Shown in pieces: positions 15,704 to 23,092 of a stretch of DNA of 40,525 bases. The notes beneath the pieces are model-generated. The model saw only the letters and a list, made by a program, of their open reading frames with translations, was not told where the DNA came from and made no database searches. Made by a program: the position numbers and the translations under genes. The DNA is from DATCLA01 sp036564195 (GTDB lineage Bacteria > Bacillota > UBA4882 > UBA8346): positions 1 through 40,525 of the forward strand of contig DATCLA010000163.1 in NCBI GenBank assembly GCA_036564195.1, written 5' to 3'. Position 1 is the first letter of the stretch; each line of letters begins with the position of its first letter.

Positions 15704-16834
15704 TTAAACCCAGCAAATTTCCGCCATTTGCCTCCTGGTTAATTTGACCGATTGCCGGTCGGTGCTGTAAAAAAGCGCCTCGTGCAAGTTAGCCCCCTCG
15801 AAATCAACCTTTTCCAGTCGGGCACCACGAAAGTCAGCACCTTGCAGTTGGCAATCTTTAAAAACCGCCCCGGTCAAATCCGCCTCGCGAAAACTGATCC
15901 GGTCAAACCCGGGCCTTTGCCATTCCGAGCCGGTCATTAAACCGAACGGTCCTTCGGCTTCGCTAAAATCAGCTGTCCTCAAGCTAGATTTACTAAAATC
16001 AGCTTCATAAATTAACGCGCCCTGCAAATTGGCGCCATCAAGCCGGCTGCCCGCCATTTTTACTCCCAATAAGATCGTGTTCTGCAGATTACTGCGGGAA
16101 AGATTACACTCACGCAGATCGCAAAAGCGTAAATCAAGCCCTTCATAGTCACCGGCCTCCAAATTAAGGCCGCGTAAAACTTCATAACAGTATTCGAAGG
16201 GTGTTTTCTCAGCCAGCCAGTTCCTAATCTCCCGGGAGTCTTTAGCGCGGTGGTCCGCTTTAAAGATGATTTCGCTCAAATCTCTGTATTCACCCAGGCG
16301 GACTTCAAACTCGGCTTCACGTTCTATTTCCAAATAGCCGTTAGTCGTTTCATAACGGTATAAGGCCCAACGACCCAAATTAACCAGATACAGGCTGTAG
16401 TTTACCGCCTCCCTCAAGATAATCCGTTCCAGATCAGCTCCGGTGATCCGGTTTAAATAGGGTCTCCGTTTCATTTCCAACTCCGCGGCAAACTCCTGCC
16501 AAAAGCGCCACAGCCACCCGGCGTCATACTCCGCCCGGCATTCCCGCCGGTCCAGGTACCAGTTATTGTCATAAGCCTGGATTAACACCCGGTAGTCACC
16601 TTCCAGTATCCTGGTACGCAACCATGAATAATGCACATAGGCGATCTTTCCTTTAGCCTGTTGACGTTGCATTGTCTGAGCCTGGTGACAGATGGCCTGA
16701 AACGAATTGATAAAGTCAACCGCCAACTCTTCCCGGTGTTGTCGGAAATAGGCCTCTACTGCCAATAATTTGGCCTGACTGATACCTTTAACATAGTTTG
16801 CTTGGAAGTGCTGTAGCGCTGCAGTCCTGGTCAT
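15704..16834 (-). CDS. Pentapeptide-repeat protein of the spike operon
   Basis: 376 aa. The N-terminal 210 residues are helical and unassigned. From about 230 to 360 come A(D/N)LxX-type pentapeptide repeats (GLDLRFCDLRECNLSRSNLQ, LDGANLQGALIYEADFSKSS, FREADLTGAVFKDCQLQGAD), predicted to form a right-handed quadrilateral beta helix. Such proteins recur in Firmicute VgrG/DUF4280/Rhs loci, and are also known with T6SS VgrG genes, where they may act as adaptors or as part of the spike complex. ATG after AAAAGGAGGGCAAC. The function is inferred from the neighbourhood only. Confidence 0.82.
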   Translation of the reverse strand: MTRTAALQHFQANYVKGISQAKLLAVEAYFRQHREELAVDFINSFQAICHQAQTMQRQQAKGKIAYVHYSWLRTRILEGDYRVLIQAYDNNWYLDRRECRAEYDAGWLWRFWQEFAAELEMKRRPYLNRITGADLERIILREAVNYSLYLVNLGRWALYRYETTNGYLEIEREAEFEVRLGEYRDLSEIIFKADHRAKDSREIRNWLAEKTPFEYCYEVLRGLNLEAGDYEGLDLRFCDLRECNLSRSNLQNTILLGVKMAGSRLDGANLQGALIYEADFSKSSLRTADFSEAEGPFGLMTGSEWQRPGFDRISFREADLTGAVFKDCQLQGADFRGARLEKVDFEGANLHEALFYSTDRQSVKLTRRQMAEICWV

Positions 16835-16884
16835 GTTGCCCTCCTTTTATGCCTGTGCCCGCCGGAGCTTTAAGCGCTGCGACG

Positions 16885-18309
16885 CTAATTAGCTTTGATT
16901 TCATAACCTTTAATTGTAGTTGACCCGTCTAATTGTACCTTACTGTCTTGACACTCCATGGCTATTTCCTGCTGGGCAGAGATAATTACTTTGGCTGCCG
17001 ATTCCAGCATCAAATCGGAAGCGGTGCTTAATCTAATCCCCGTCTTGCTATGAATCTCAATTCCTTCCCGATCATGAAGACGGATAAAGATCTCCCCGTC
17101 TTTTCCGGTAATCACAATCTCATTCGGGCTAAACATTAACTCTTTGCCGGATTTGGTCCGGAAATATTTGATATCGGGATTACTTACTTTATTGTTTTCA
17201 CTCTCCTTGGTATCCTGCCGTACCGAACTGACAGCTACGGCATTGGCCAAGTCATGGTCGGGAAAATAAACCCGGACGTAATCCCCTACCTCAGGCATAC
17301 AATACCAGCCACTGTGGCCTTCGGCAGTATAGATCGAAGCATAAGGAAACCAATAAGCTTCCTCCGGTTTCTGCTCTCGGTCAATCTCCAAATGAACCCG
17401 GATCTTATCCTTTGCTACCGCCAACACTTTTCCCTGAATTGAAGCTCCGGCTAAAGCCTGATTATAGAGAGGTTTTTGGCTCAACCCTCCTTGCGGTGCC
17501 AAAAGGTAAATATGTTTCAACAGGCTGTCTTCCATTACCGAAACTGCTTCACAAACATATAAAAGTCGACCCTGAAACTTAACCTGGTCGCCTAAATTTA
17601 AAATTTCCCCTGTTTCCACCTCATAGTAGATGAAGTCCGACTCCTGCAGGGAAGAGTTGTAGTTTTGGCAAGAGCTACGGTAATCCTTAAAGTTTTTACG
17701 AACACTGTAACGATAATTGTCCAATTCGCCTTTGAGATCCCCTTCGGGGATACCGAAGTACAGCTTAGGCCGATCAAAAAAGTCCGCTGCTATTAAACAG
17801 GCATGAAACTGGGAAGCGACCCGTTTTAAAAAATTCCAGTCAGTCTCCTGATACTGAATGGCAAAGCCGCCTAATTGTGCCCCCTTAGTGGCAGTATCAT
17901 GAAAATCTGCTCCGGGATAATCCGCCAACACTCTTTTAATCAGGTCAGTGTAAGTCAGCCCGCTGTTTTGAAAAGAACGGCTTTTAACTTTAATGTCCAG
18001 GTCATAGGTATAAGAGACTGCTTCGACTTGAAGGTAGTAAATATCACGGACAGCTTTCACCTGAACTCTGGTAACCGGGCCTTTAAAAAAGGGTTTGGCA
18101 CTACCATCGGCTCCGGTCAAATTTACTTCGATCTGGGTTTTAGCTTCGACCGAAAGGACATAGCTGTCCTTTTGATCTTCTGGGACAATTCCGGTGAAGC
18201 TGAGACGGGTATGTTCGTTAATCTTCCTGACCACCTTTAATTCCAGCAGTTCCTGTAGTTTAAAAGGGGTAATCTGTATATTTTCATAACCCAACATCGG
18301 TAATTTCAT
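16885..18309 (-). CDS. VgrG / phage late-control D-like spike protein
   Basis: 474 aa, homologous along its length to the first 475 residues of the Rhs fusion. It has the gp27-like N-terminal part (ending near YQETDWNFLKRVASQFHACL), a gp5-like OB segment (GKVLAVAKDKIRVHLEIDRE, WFPYASIYTAEGHSGWYCMP) and a beta-rich C-terminal part (GKELMFSPNEIVITGKDG, LMLESAAKVIISAQQEI). Such proteins trimerise to form the spike under the tail tube of contractile injection systems. The ATG follows TGGAGGACTGATCACAA. The gene is second in the operon, so the locus encodes two spikes: this plain one and the toxin-bearing fusion. Confidence 0.88.
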   Translation of the reverse strand: MKLPMLGYENIQITPFKLQELLELKVVRKINEHTRLSFTGIVPEDQKDSYVLSVEAKTQIEVNLTGADGSAKPFFKGPVTRVQVKAVRDIYYLQVEAVSYTYDLDIKVKSRSFQNSGLTYTDLIKRVLADYPGADFHDTATKGAQLGGFAIQYQETDWNFLKRVASQFHACLIAADFFDRPKLYFGIPEGDLKGELDNYRYSVRKNFKDYRSSCQNYNSSLQESDFIYYEVETGEILNLGDQVKFQGRLLYVCEAVSVMEDSLLKHIYLLAPQGGLSQKPLYNQALAGASIQGKVLAVAKDKIRVHLEIDREQKPEEAYWFPYASIYTAEGHSGWYCMPEVGDYVRVYFPDHDLANAVAVSSVRQDTKESENNKVSNPDIKYFRTKSGKELMFSPNEIVITGKDGEIFIRLHDREGIEIHSKTGIRLSTASDLMLESAAKVIISAQQEIAMECQDSKVQLDGSTTIKGYEIKAN

Positions 18310-18380
18310 TTGTGATCAGTCCTCCAGTATTTCTTCAGATTTGTTCAACTGCTGCCTGTCTGGCTCAGGAATGCTTTTTA

Positions 18381-19001
18381 TCAGATCCCAGTGGTAACTT
18401 GTAACGTATTGATGATGCCGCGGGCCACCGGCTGCCATTTGGGTCTTTCCTCCTCGTAACAGTTAAAACCAATTAATATTGCCCGGCCGTTTAAGGGAGT
18501 AAATGCGGTCAGATTATAAATCTCTCCATCCAGGGCCGGACTGATAAACTCGAAACAGCCTATTTGTCGGCCGTTACGGATGATCACCGGTTCTTCCAAA
18601 AAGCGTACCGGTTGCATTCTACGAATAGTCTGCATCATTGTTTTTTTAAAGGTGTCTATGTCTTTACTCATCAATGAAGTGGCGGTATAATTAAAAGCAA
18701 TATTAACCGTAGTGCTGGGGTCGGTATAAATCAGATTTGGCCGGCGGCCGGAGGGATATTTGAGGACGGCCAGTTCCCGATCCATTAGGGTAAAATCCTC
18801 CGGCAGCCGTATCCGGACAGTGTCAGCAAATAAACTTTTTTCTTTAAAGACGATTGTTTGCCCGTCCAGTTCTAAAGCACCGGCTTGAATGCACGCGAAA
18901 ACTGCTGCTTCCGCCGTTTCCTTTGCAATGGTGGCACTTGTTTCTTGCTGTAATTTATTGGTAACCGTTACGATCTCTTCATCGATCTGCAGGGTAATCA
19001 C
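18381..19001 (-). CDS. DcrB/Eag-like protein, probable Rhs loading chaperone
   Basis: A 206-aa soluble protein. From about 72 the sequence (LPEDFTLMDRELAVLKYPSGRRPNLIYTD, ...FNYTATSLMSKDIDTFKKTMMQTIRR..., ...FEFISPALDGEIYNLTAFTPLNGRAILIGFNC) follows the DcrB/DUF1795 fold. Eag proteins of Gram-negative T6SS have this fold and shield the hydrophobic N-terminal helices of Rhs and PAAR effectors. The Rhs protein here has hydrophobic helices at 505-625, so a chaperone role fits. It is the first gene of the operon. The start is GTG at 19001, very close to AAGGAAG, so the exact start is uncertain. No signal peptide is present, which separates it from lipoprotein DcrB. Confidence 0.75.
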   Translation of the reverse strand: MITLQIDEEIVTVTNKLQQETSATIAKETAEAAVFACIQAGALELDGQTIVFKEKSLFADTVRIRLPEDFTLMDRELAVLKYPSGRRPNLIYTDPSTTVNIAFNYTATSLMSKDIDTFKKTMMQTIRRMQPVRFLEEPVIIRNGRQIGCFEFISPALDGEIYNLTAFTPLNGRAILIGFNCYEEERPKWQPVARGIINTLQVTTGI

Positions 19002-19070
19002 CTTCCTTCAATTCAACTTCCTGGCTAAACCCTTTTTTAACATTAAGCCCAGTGGTGTTTATTGGTAATG

Positions 19071-19112
19071 TTTACCATCATCATTTTACCAAATTTTACC
19101 ATTTATTTTCAA
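19071..19112 (-). promoter_or_regulatory. Promoter of the spike/Rhs operon with repeated TGGTAAA
   Basis: On the minus strand there is a -35 TTGAAA (19107-19112), an 18-bp spacer and a -10 TAAAAT (19083-19088). The heptamer TGGTAAA occurs at 19095-19101, 19085-19091 and 19071-19077, the last being part of GGTAAACATTACC. Repeats over and just downstream of a promoter are typical of regulator sites. The regulator is unknown. Confidence 0.45.
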
Positions 19113-19160
19113 TAGTAACCGGCTTTTTATAATCTTTCAGTTTCTTTTAAACTCCGCTAA

Positions 19161-19194
19161 TAAAAAATAAAAACCAGTCTTTTTATAGACTGGT
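19161..19194 (-). terminator. Terminator of ndoAI-ndoA
   Basis: On the minus strand a perfect 8-bp stem ACCAGTCT / AGACTGGT (19173-19194) with a 6-nt loop, followed by TTTTATTTTTTA. It lies 22 nt after the ndoA stop. Confidence 0.85.
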
Positions 19195-19215
19195 CATTTA
19201 ATATTATCTAATTTT

Positions 19216-19566
19216 TTAATATAATTCTCGCAAACCTAGGCTGGTTTCAATCGCCCGATCCACTTTAGCCATAGTTTCTTCATCAAGGTGTGTAATCTTT
19301 TCCATTAGCCGTTGTTTATCGATCGTGCGTAATTGTTCTAAAAGAACTACCGAATCTTTTTCTAGGTTGGCATGGGCAGCGTTTAGTTCGATGTGGGTCG
19401 GTAATTTGGCCCGCTTGATTCTGGAAGTAATGGCAGCAACGATTGTCGTCGGGCTATACATATTTCCGACATCGTTTTGAATGATCAATACCGGCCTTTG
19501 GCCACCTTGTTCTGAACCTAATACCGGATTGAGATTCGCATAGAAAATATCACCACGACGAACCAA
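19216..19566 (-). CDS. ndoA: NdoA/EndoA (MazF-type) mRNA endonuclease toxin
   Basis: A 116-aa PemK/MazF-family ribonuclease. RRGDIFYANLNPVLGSEQGG (residues 3-22) is the family hallmark, with the conserved R and Q of the active site loop (SEQGGQRPVLI). TSRIKRAKLPTH and VLLEQLRTIDKQRL complete the fold. It cleaves single-stranded RNA at short specific sequences. The start is TTG, directly after the TAG of the antitoxin gene with no gap, so translation is coupled. Confidence 0.95.
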   Translation of the reverse strand: MVRRGDIFYANLNPVLGSEQGGQRPVLIIQNDVGNMYSPTTIVAAITSRIKRAKLPTHIELNAAHANLEKDSVVLLEQLRTIDKQRLMEKITHLDEETMAKVDRAIETSLGLRELY

Positions 19567-19845
19567 CTACTTATCCCTCTTCACCAGAAAATTTTCGTAA
19601 TTTTCCAAGTCGCTGAAAGCAGTATCCAATCCATCTTCGGCTAAAGAAAGGTTCAGTTTACCGATGGCTTCGTAACCCAGACGGTATTTTTCCATGGTTC
19701 CCGTCCGATGCCGTTCTTCAATTAATCGGCGTACCGCTTCACGGATAAATTCACTTCGGTTTCCCGTTTCACGACGGACTATTCCATCCACCTCTTGGAG
19801 GAGACTATCGGGCAAACAAATCATAATTCGCTTCGCCTGTACCAT
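19567..19845 (-). CDS. ndoAI: NdoAI antitoxin (ribbon-helix-helix)
   Basis: 92 aa. The N-terminus (AKRIMICLPDSLLQEVDGIV) is a CopG-type ribbon-helix-helix DNA-binding domain, followed by EFIREAVRRLIEERHR. The C-terminus (about 55-92) should wrap around the toxin. I choose the ATG at 19845 (MVQAKRIM), preceded by GGGGGTGGG, over an upstream frame extension to 19860. The pair probably represses its own promoter, as related systems do. Confidence 0.92.
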   Translation of the reverse strand: MVQAKRIMICLPDSLLQEVDGIVRRETGNRSEFIREAVRRLIEERHRTGTMEKYRLGYEAIGKLNLSLAEDGLDTAFSDLENYENFLVKRDK

Positions 19846-19896
19846 AAGACCCACCCCCAAACAAAATGCGCAGTAAAAGCAAACAACTTCTTATTT

Positions 19897-19926
19897 ATTA
19901 TATACATTTTCCATGATTTCAGTCAA
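19897..19926 (-). promoter_or_regulatory. Promoter of ndoAI-ndoA
   Basis: Minus strand: -35 TTGACT (19921-19926), 18-bp spacer, -10 TATAAT (19897-19902), 52 nt upstream of the ndoAI start. Confidence 0.75.
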
Positions 19927-19966
19927 ATGGAAGTCATTCATTAATAATTGACAGAACCGGCTGTGG

Positions 19967-20608
19967 TTAATCCTCTTGGAATGTCACTATCAGCAGCAAG
20001 CCTTCATTGACTGTGACCACAGCTTCCGCAGTGAGAAACTGGTTATGAATGCCCCGGGTAGCGGCTGAATAGAGCCAAGCATCCTCTAAAGGATACTTTA
20101 GACCCAAAGTGGTAACTCCTTTCGCAACCGGAGTCAATGGGATTAGCGAAAGCGCCCAACCTGGTTTGGCTGGGATTACAATATGATCACCGGTTAGGTA
20201 CAGTTCCTGGGTGGTGTCGATTAGACTGGCGGTAACACCGGATTGCCATGCCTGTTGTAATAGTCCGATATTTGCTAAAGTATGATCCAACCTTCGGCCT
20301 AACCCGCCTAGGATCCGCAGTGCTGTTACATGGTTTTGAATTGCAGCCGCCACTGCCAATTCCAAATCGGTCTGGTCCTTCTCCACCGGAAAACGATGGA
20401 TCTCACTTCCGCCTGCGGCTATTTGCTGCAATTCATCTGACGGTAGCGAATCGAAATCGCCTATTAAAAGGTCCGGGAACTCCCCTACTTCAAGCAGGTA
20501 TTTTCCGCCACCATCTGCCGCAATCACCAAATCCGGTTTGGCAGCAAGTTCGGCCTGCAACAGGCCGAGGCTTACTGGCCCTCCGGCGATAATCAATCCC
20601 CGTTTCAT
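19967..20608 (-). CDS. thiN: Thiamine pyrophosphokinase
   Basis: 213 aa. Makes thiamine diphosphate from thiamine and ATP in the cytoplasm. Family motifs are ADGG (31-34), IGDFDS (about 49-54), EKDQTDLELA (about 76-85) and GGLGRRLDHTLAN (about 100-112), which form the nucleotide and Mg sites. The C-terminal part (GVTTLGLKYPLEDAWLYS..GIHNQF..) is the thiamine-binding beta domain, with the usual SN/HNQF counterpart. The gene stands alone between the rpsI terminator and the ndoAI promoter. Confidence 0.95.
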   Translation of the reverse strand: MKRGLIIAGGPVSLGLLQAELAAKPDLVIAADGGGKYLLEVGEFPDLLIGDFDSLPSDELQQIAAGGSEIHRFPVEKDQTDLELAVAAAIQNHVTALRILGGLGRRLDHTLANIGLLQQAWQSGVTASLIDTTQELYLTGDHIVIPAKPGWALSLIPLTPVAKGVTTLGLKYPLEDAWLYSAATRGIHNQFLTAEAVVTVNEGLLLIVTFQED

Positions 20609-20637
20609 CTGCTTACTCCGTTTAATCTTTTGATTTT

Positions 20638-20668
20638 ATAACAAAAACACGACCCTTGGTCGTGTTTT
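20638..20668 (-). terminator. Terminator of rplM-rpsI
   Basis: An 11-bp stem AAAACACGACC / GGTCGTGTTTT (20644-20668) with a 3-nt loop, followed on the minus strand by TTTTTG. It lies 15 nt after the rpsI stop. The symmetry would let it work on both strands. Confidence 0.9.
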
Positions 20669-20682
20669 GATAATCAGCGTCC

Positions 20683-21093
20683 TTAACGTTTTGAGAACTG
20701 CGGCGCTTTACGAGCTTTTTTCAAACCGTATTTACGCCGTTCTTTCATCCGCGGGTCTCTGGTCAGAAGCCCGGCTTTCTTTAGAGGCAAACGAAATTCC
20801 TCGTCCGCTTTTAGTAACGCCCGGGCAATTCCATGTCGCACCGCTCCGGCCTGACCGGACTTTCCGCCGCCACGGACATCAGCTAAAATGTCAAATTTAT
20901 CAACCGTATTAGTAACAACTAAGGGCTGTTTAACTGTTAATTCGAGAATCCGGCGTCCAAAGTATTCATCCACCGGCAGCCCGTTAACAATAATCTTTCC
21001 CTGGCCGGATATGACTCTTACTTTGGCAACGGAACACTTTCTTCTCCCGGTTCCGTAAAAAAATGATTTCACAACTTTTTTAGTACGTGGCAT
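20683..21093 (-). CDS. rpsI: 30S ribosomal protein S9
   Basis: 136 aa. YGTGRRKCSVAKVRVISGQG near the N-terminus and the RERRKYGLKKARKAPQFSKR-type basic tail are diagnostic; the final Lys-Arg reaches the ribosomal P-site tRNA. Located 18 nt after rplM, the universal rplM-rpsI pair. Confidence 0.98.
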   Translation of the reverse strand: MPRTKKVVKSFFYGTGRRKCSVAKVRVISGQGKIIVNGLPVDEYFGRRILELTVKQPLVVTNTVDKFDILADVRGGGKSGQAGAVRHGIARALLKADEEFRLPLKKAGLLTRDPRMKERRKYGLKKARKAPQFSKR

Positions 21094-21111
21094 CTGTCAT
21101 TTCCTCCTTTC

Positions 21112-21546
21112 TTAGGCCTCAACCTCGAGTTTTTCCGGAAGCTGCGCTGCGTGCGGATGTTCGGCTCCTCGGTAAACCCGTAGTTTTTTAATCATCTGCC
21201 GACCTAAGCGATTGTGAGGAAGCATGCCCCAAATAGTCTTGGTCAAAGCCTGCTCCGGTTTGGTCTTAAGTAACTGACCATATTTAACAGCTTTAAGCCC
21301 GCCGGGATACATTGAATGCCTGTATAGGACTTTATCGGTAGCCTTTTTCCCGGTCAACACAACTTTATCAGCATTAATGATGATTACATGGTCGCCGCAA
21401 TCAACATTGGGCGTAAAAGTTGGTTTGTGTTTGCCCCGTAAGATGGCAGCCACCTGAGATGCTAATCGACCCAAAGTTTTACCTTCGGCATCAACCAGAT
21501 ACCATTTACGCTGGACTTCTTCTGGTTTTGCTAAAAACGTCTTCAT
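21112..21546 (-). CDS. rplM: 50S ribosomal protein L13
   Basis: 144 aa with the ATG at 21546 (MKTFLAKPEEVQRKWYLVDA). This matches the usual L13 start; an open frame runs on to 21627 but the extra residues have no L13 counterpart. GKTLGRLAS, VDCGDHVIIINADKVVLTGK and the MLPHNRLGR motif identify it. The ribosome binding site (AGGGGGG) is about 13 nt upstream, somewhat far. Confidence 0.97.
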   Translation of the reverse strand: MKTFLAKPEEVQRKWYLVDAEGKTLGRLASQVAAILRGKHKPTFTPNVDCGDHVIIINADKVVLTGKKATDKVLYRHSMYPGGLKAVKYGQLLKTKPEQALTKTIWGMLPHNRLGRQMIKKLRVYRGAEHPHAAQLPEKLEVEA

Positions 21547-21707
21547 TGGTTTTTCTATTCCCCCCTGCATGAATGCTGCTAATTTCTCAATCAACCAACC
21601 GGCCCGGTATTTATATTTGAAACCCAAGGCACGTTAAGTTGTTCAAGAAAAAAGGGCCGTACTTATACGGACTATAGTATTATACCAAACTTAGTCCCCA
21701 AAAGCAA
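21547..21707 (-). promoter_or_regulatory. Promoter and leader of rplM-rpsI
   Basis: Minus strand: -35 TTGCTT (21702-21707), 17-bp spacer, -10 TATAAT (21679-21684). Transcription should start near 21672, which gives a leader of about 125 nt. The leader opens with the hairpin CCGTA-TAAG-TACGG followed by GCCCTTTTTT, an intrinsic-terminator shape. Many Firmicutes have an L13 leader RNA here for feedback control; I cannot confirm the family consensus. Confidence 0.65.
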
Positions 21708-21765
21708 ACATTTTTTAAGAAAGAGGTGAGCCGCTTCGAATTGTTGCGTAACAAAAGTAATACAT

Positions 21766-22995
21766 TTACCGTTCCGAAGCAGCTTGCTGCGCATGCTGTT
21801 CGATATTGAATCGGTACTTCTCAATTTCATATTTGTTAGTTGGATTCCAAAAGAGCCATTCTTCCAGTCCGGCATCATAGACTGCTTTGACCTGTGCCAC
21901 TAGTTGCTGTGCTTTATAGGTACTTTGGAGCGAAAAATCCTGAAGCCAGGGACGGATGATTATCTTATGGTTGTTAATCACTTTTTGTCTGGCATCAGAG
22001 AGACTGCGTAACACCGTCTTATAGGGTTCCCGGTCAGGATTGGCCAGATCATAAGATCCGGGATAATAATGTGAAGGATAAACCATCGGACAGATAACAT
22101 CGACTTCTTCAGCGATCTCTGAAAATACTTGTCCAATGCCCAGATCATCCTTGGCGGAACAGGTTAACCCGAAGACATCAGCGGAGACTTTAACCCCTAA
22201 TCCGGATAATTCGCGATAAGCATAACTAAAAAAATCACGGATTAATTCTGCCTTGGATCGCGCATCTGCCGCCGGGTAACGGCACTCCTTAACCGGTCCG
22301 TCACTGGTAAAACGGACATAATCAAACTGGATCTCTTTAAAACCCAACCGGGCCGCTTCTTTTGCCAATGCTACATTATACTCCCAAACCGTTTGCTGGT
22401 AGGGATCGACCCAACATAGCCCCCGGCGGTCCCGCCAGAGTCCGCCACGGTTGCTTTGAACCGCTAAATCCTGGCGTGCCTTAGCTAACAACGGGTCCTT
22501 AAAAACTACAATCCGGGCAATCGGGTAAATCCGGTTCGCTTTTAACAGTTCCAGCAGAGGCAACGGCTCAAATTTAGGCCGGGAGTCTGCCCCGATTTCC
22601 CGGGCCAGGGCTACCCCGCTCGGGTAACTGACGTTTCCGGTATCATCTTTGACATCAATCACTAAAGTATTAAGCCTGGTTTCGACCATCATGGCTACTA
22701 ACTTTTCAACAAAAGGCCGATCCCCTGCTTTCCATGAGGTTAAATAAATTCCTCTCACCTTCGGAGCAACTTCCGCTACTGCCGAGGGCTCCGAAGCAGC
22801 CGCCTCCTCGGCCGTACCTAGCACCGGTACTGCTGGATTAATCTGCCGCGGTACCAGTTTAAAATGTTCCCACCAGCCGTGCTGATCGCTCTTTAGCGAA
22901 CCGTCGGGATAAGCACCTGCCGGAGTCATAGTTGCCAATGAAAAAATCAAGGCAAGACCGGTCAGGGCCAGAAAGAGTTTTGCTGTGACATTCAT
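21766..22995 (-). CDS. Secreted putative glycoside hydrolase (DUF4015)
   Basis: 409 aa. A hydrophobic N-terminus (LFLALTGLALIFSLATMTPAGA) is a signal peptide or anchor. A TIM-barrel-like domain starts at about 80: VRGIYLTSWKAGD, LVIDVKDDTGNVSYPS, GFKEIQFDYVRFTSDG and VDVICPMVYPSHY. These are the hallmarks of DUF4015 (PF13200), relatives of GH13-type glycosidases. IQFDYVRF probably carries a catalytic Asp. The substrate is unknown; a cell-envelope polysaccharide is possible. The ATG follows AGGGGGCTGGCAGA. It lies 97 nt after thrS and has its own promoter-like sequence (TTGGTATAAT, 23068-23076, extended -10). Confidence 0.85.
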   Translation of the reverse strand: MNVTAKLFLALTGLALIFSLATMTPAGAYPDGSLKSDQHGWWEHFKLVPRQINPAVPVLGTAEEAAASEPSAVAEVAPKVRGIYLTSWKAGDRPFVEKLVAMMVETRLNTLVIDVKDDTGNVSYPSGVALAREIGADSRPKFEPLPLLELLKANRIYPIARIVVFKDPLLAKARQDLAVQSNRGGLWRDRRGLCWVDPYQQTVWEYNVALAKEAARLGFKEIQFDYVRFTSDGPVKECRYPAADARSKAELIRDFFSYAYRELSGLGVKVSADVFGLTCSAKDDLGIGQVFSEIAEEVDVICPMVYPSHYYPGSYDLANPDREPYKTVLRSLSDARQKVINNHKIIIRPWLQDFSLQSTYKAQQLVAQVKAVYDAGLEEWLFWNPTNKYEIEKYRFNIEQHAQQAASER

Positions 22996-23092
22996 TCTGC
23001 CAGCCCCCTATCATGTCTTACCTTAAGTATATTCCGGCGGAAACCGCTCTACTCCTAATTTTTATTTATTATACCAATTACTGGTAACCAAT

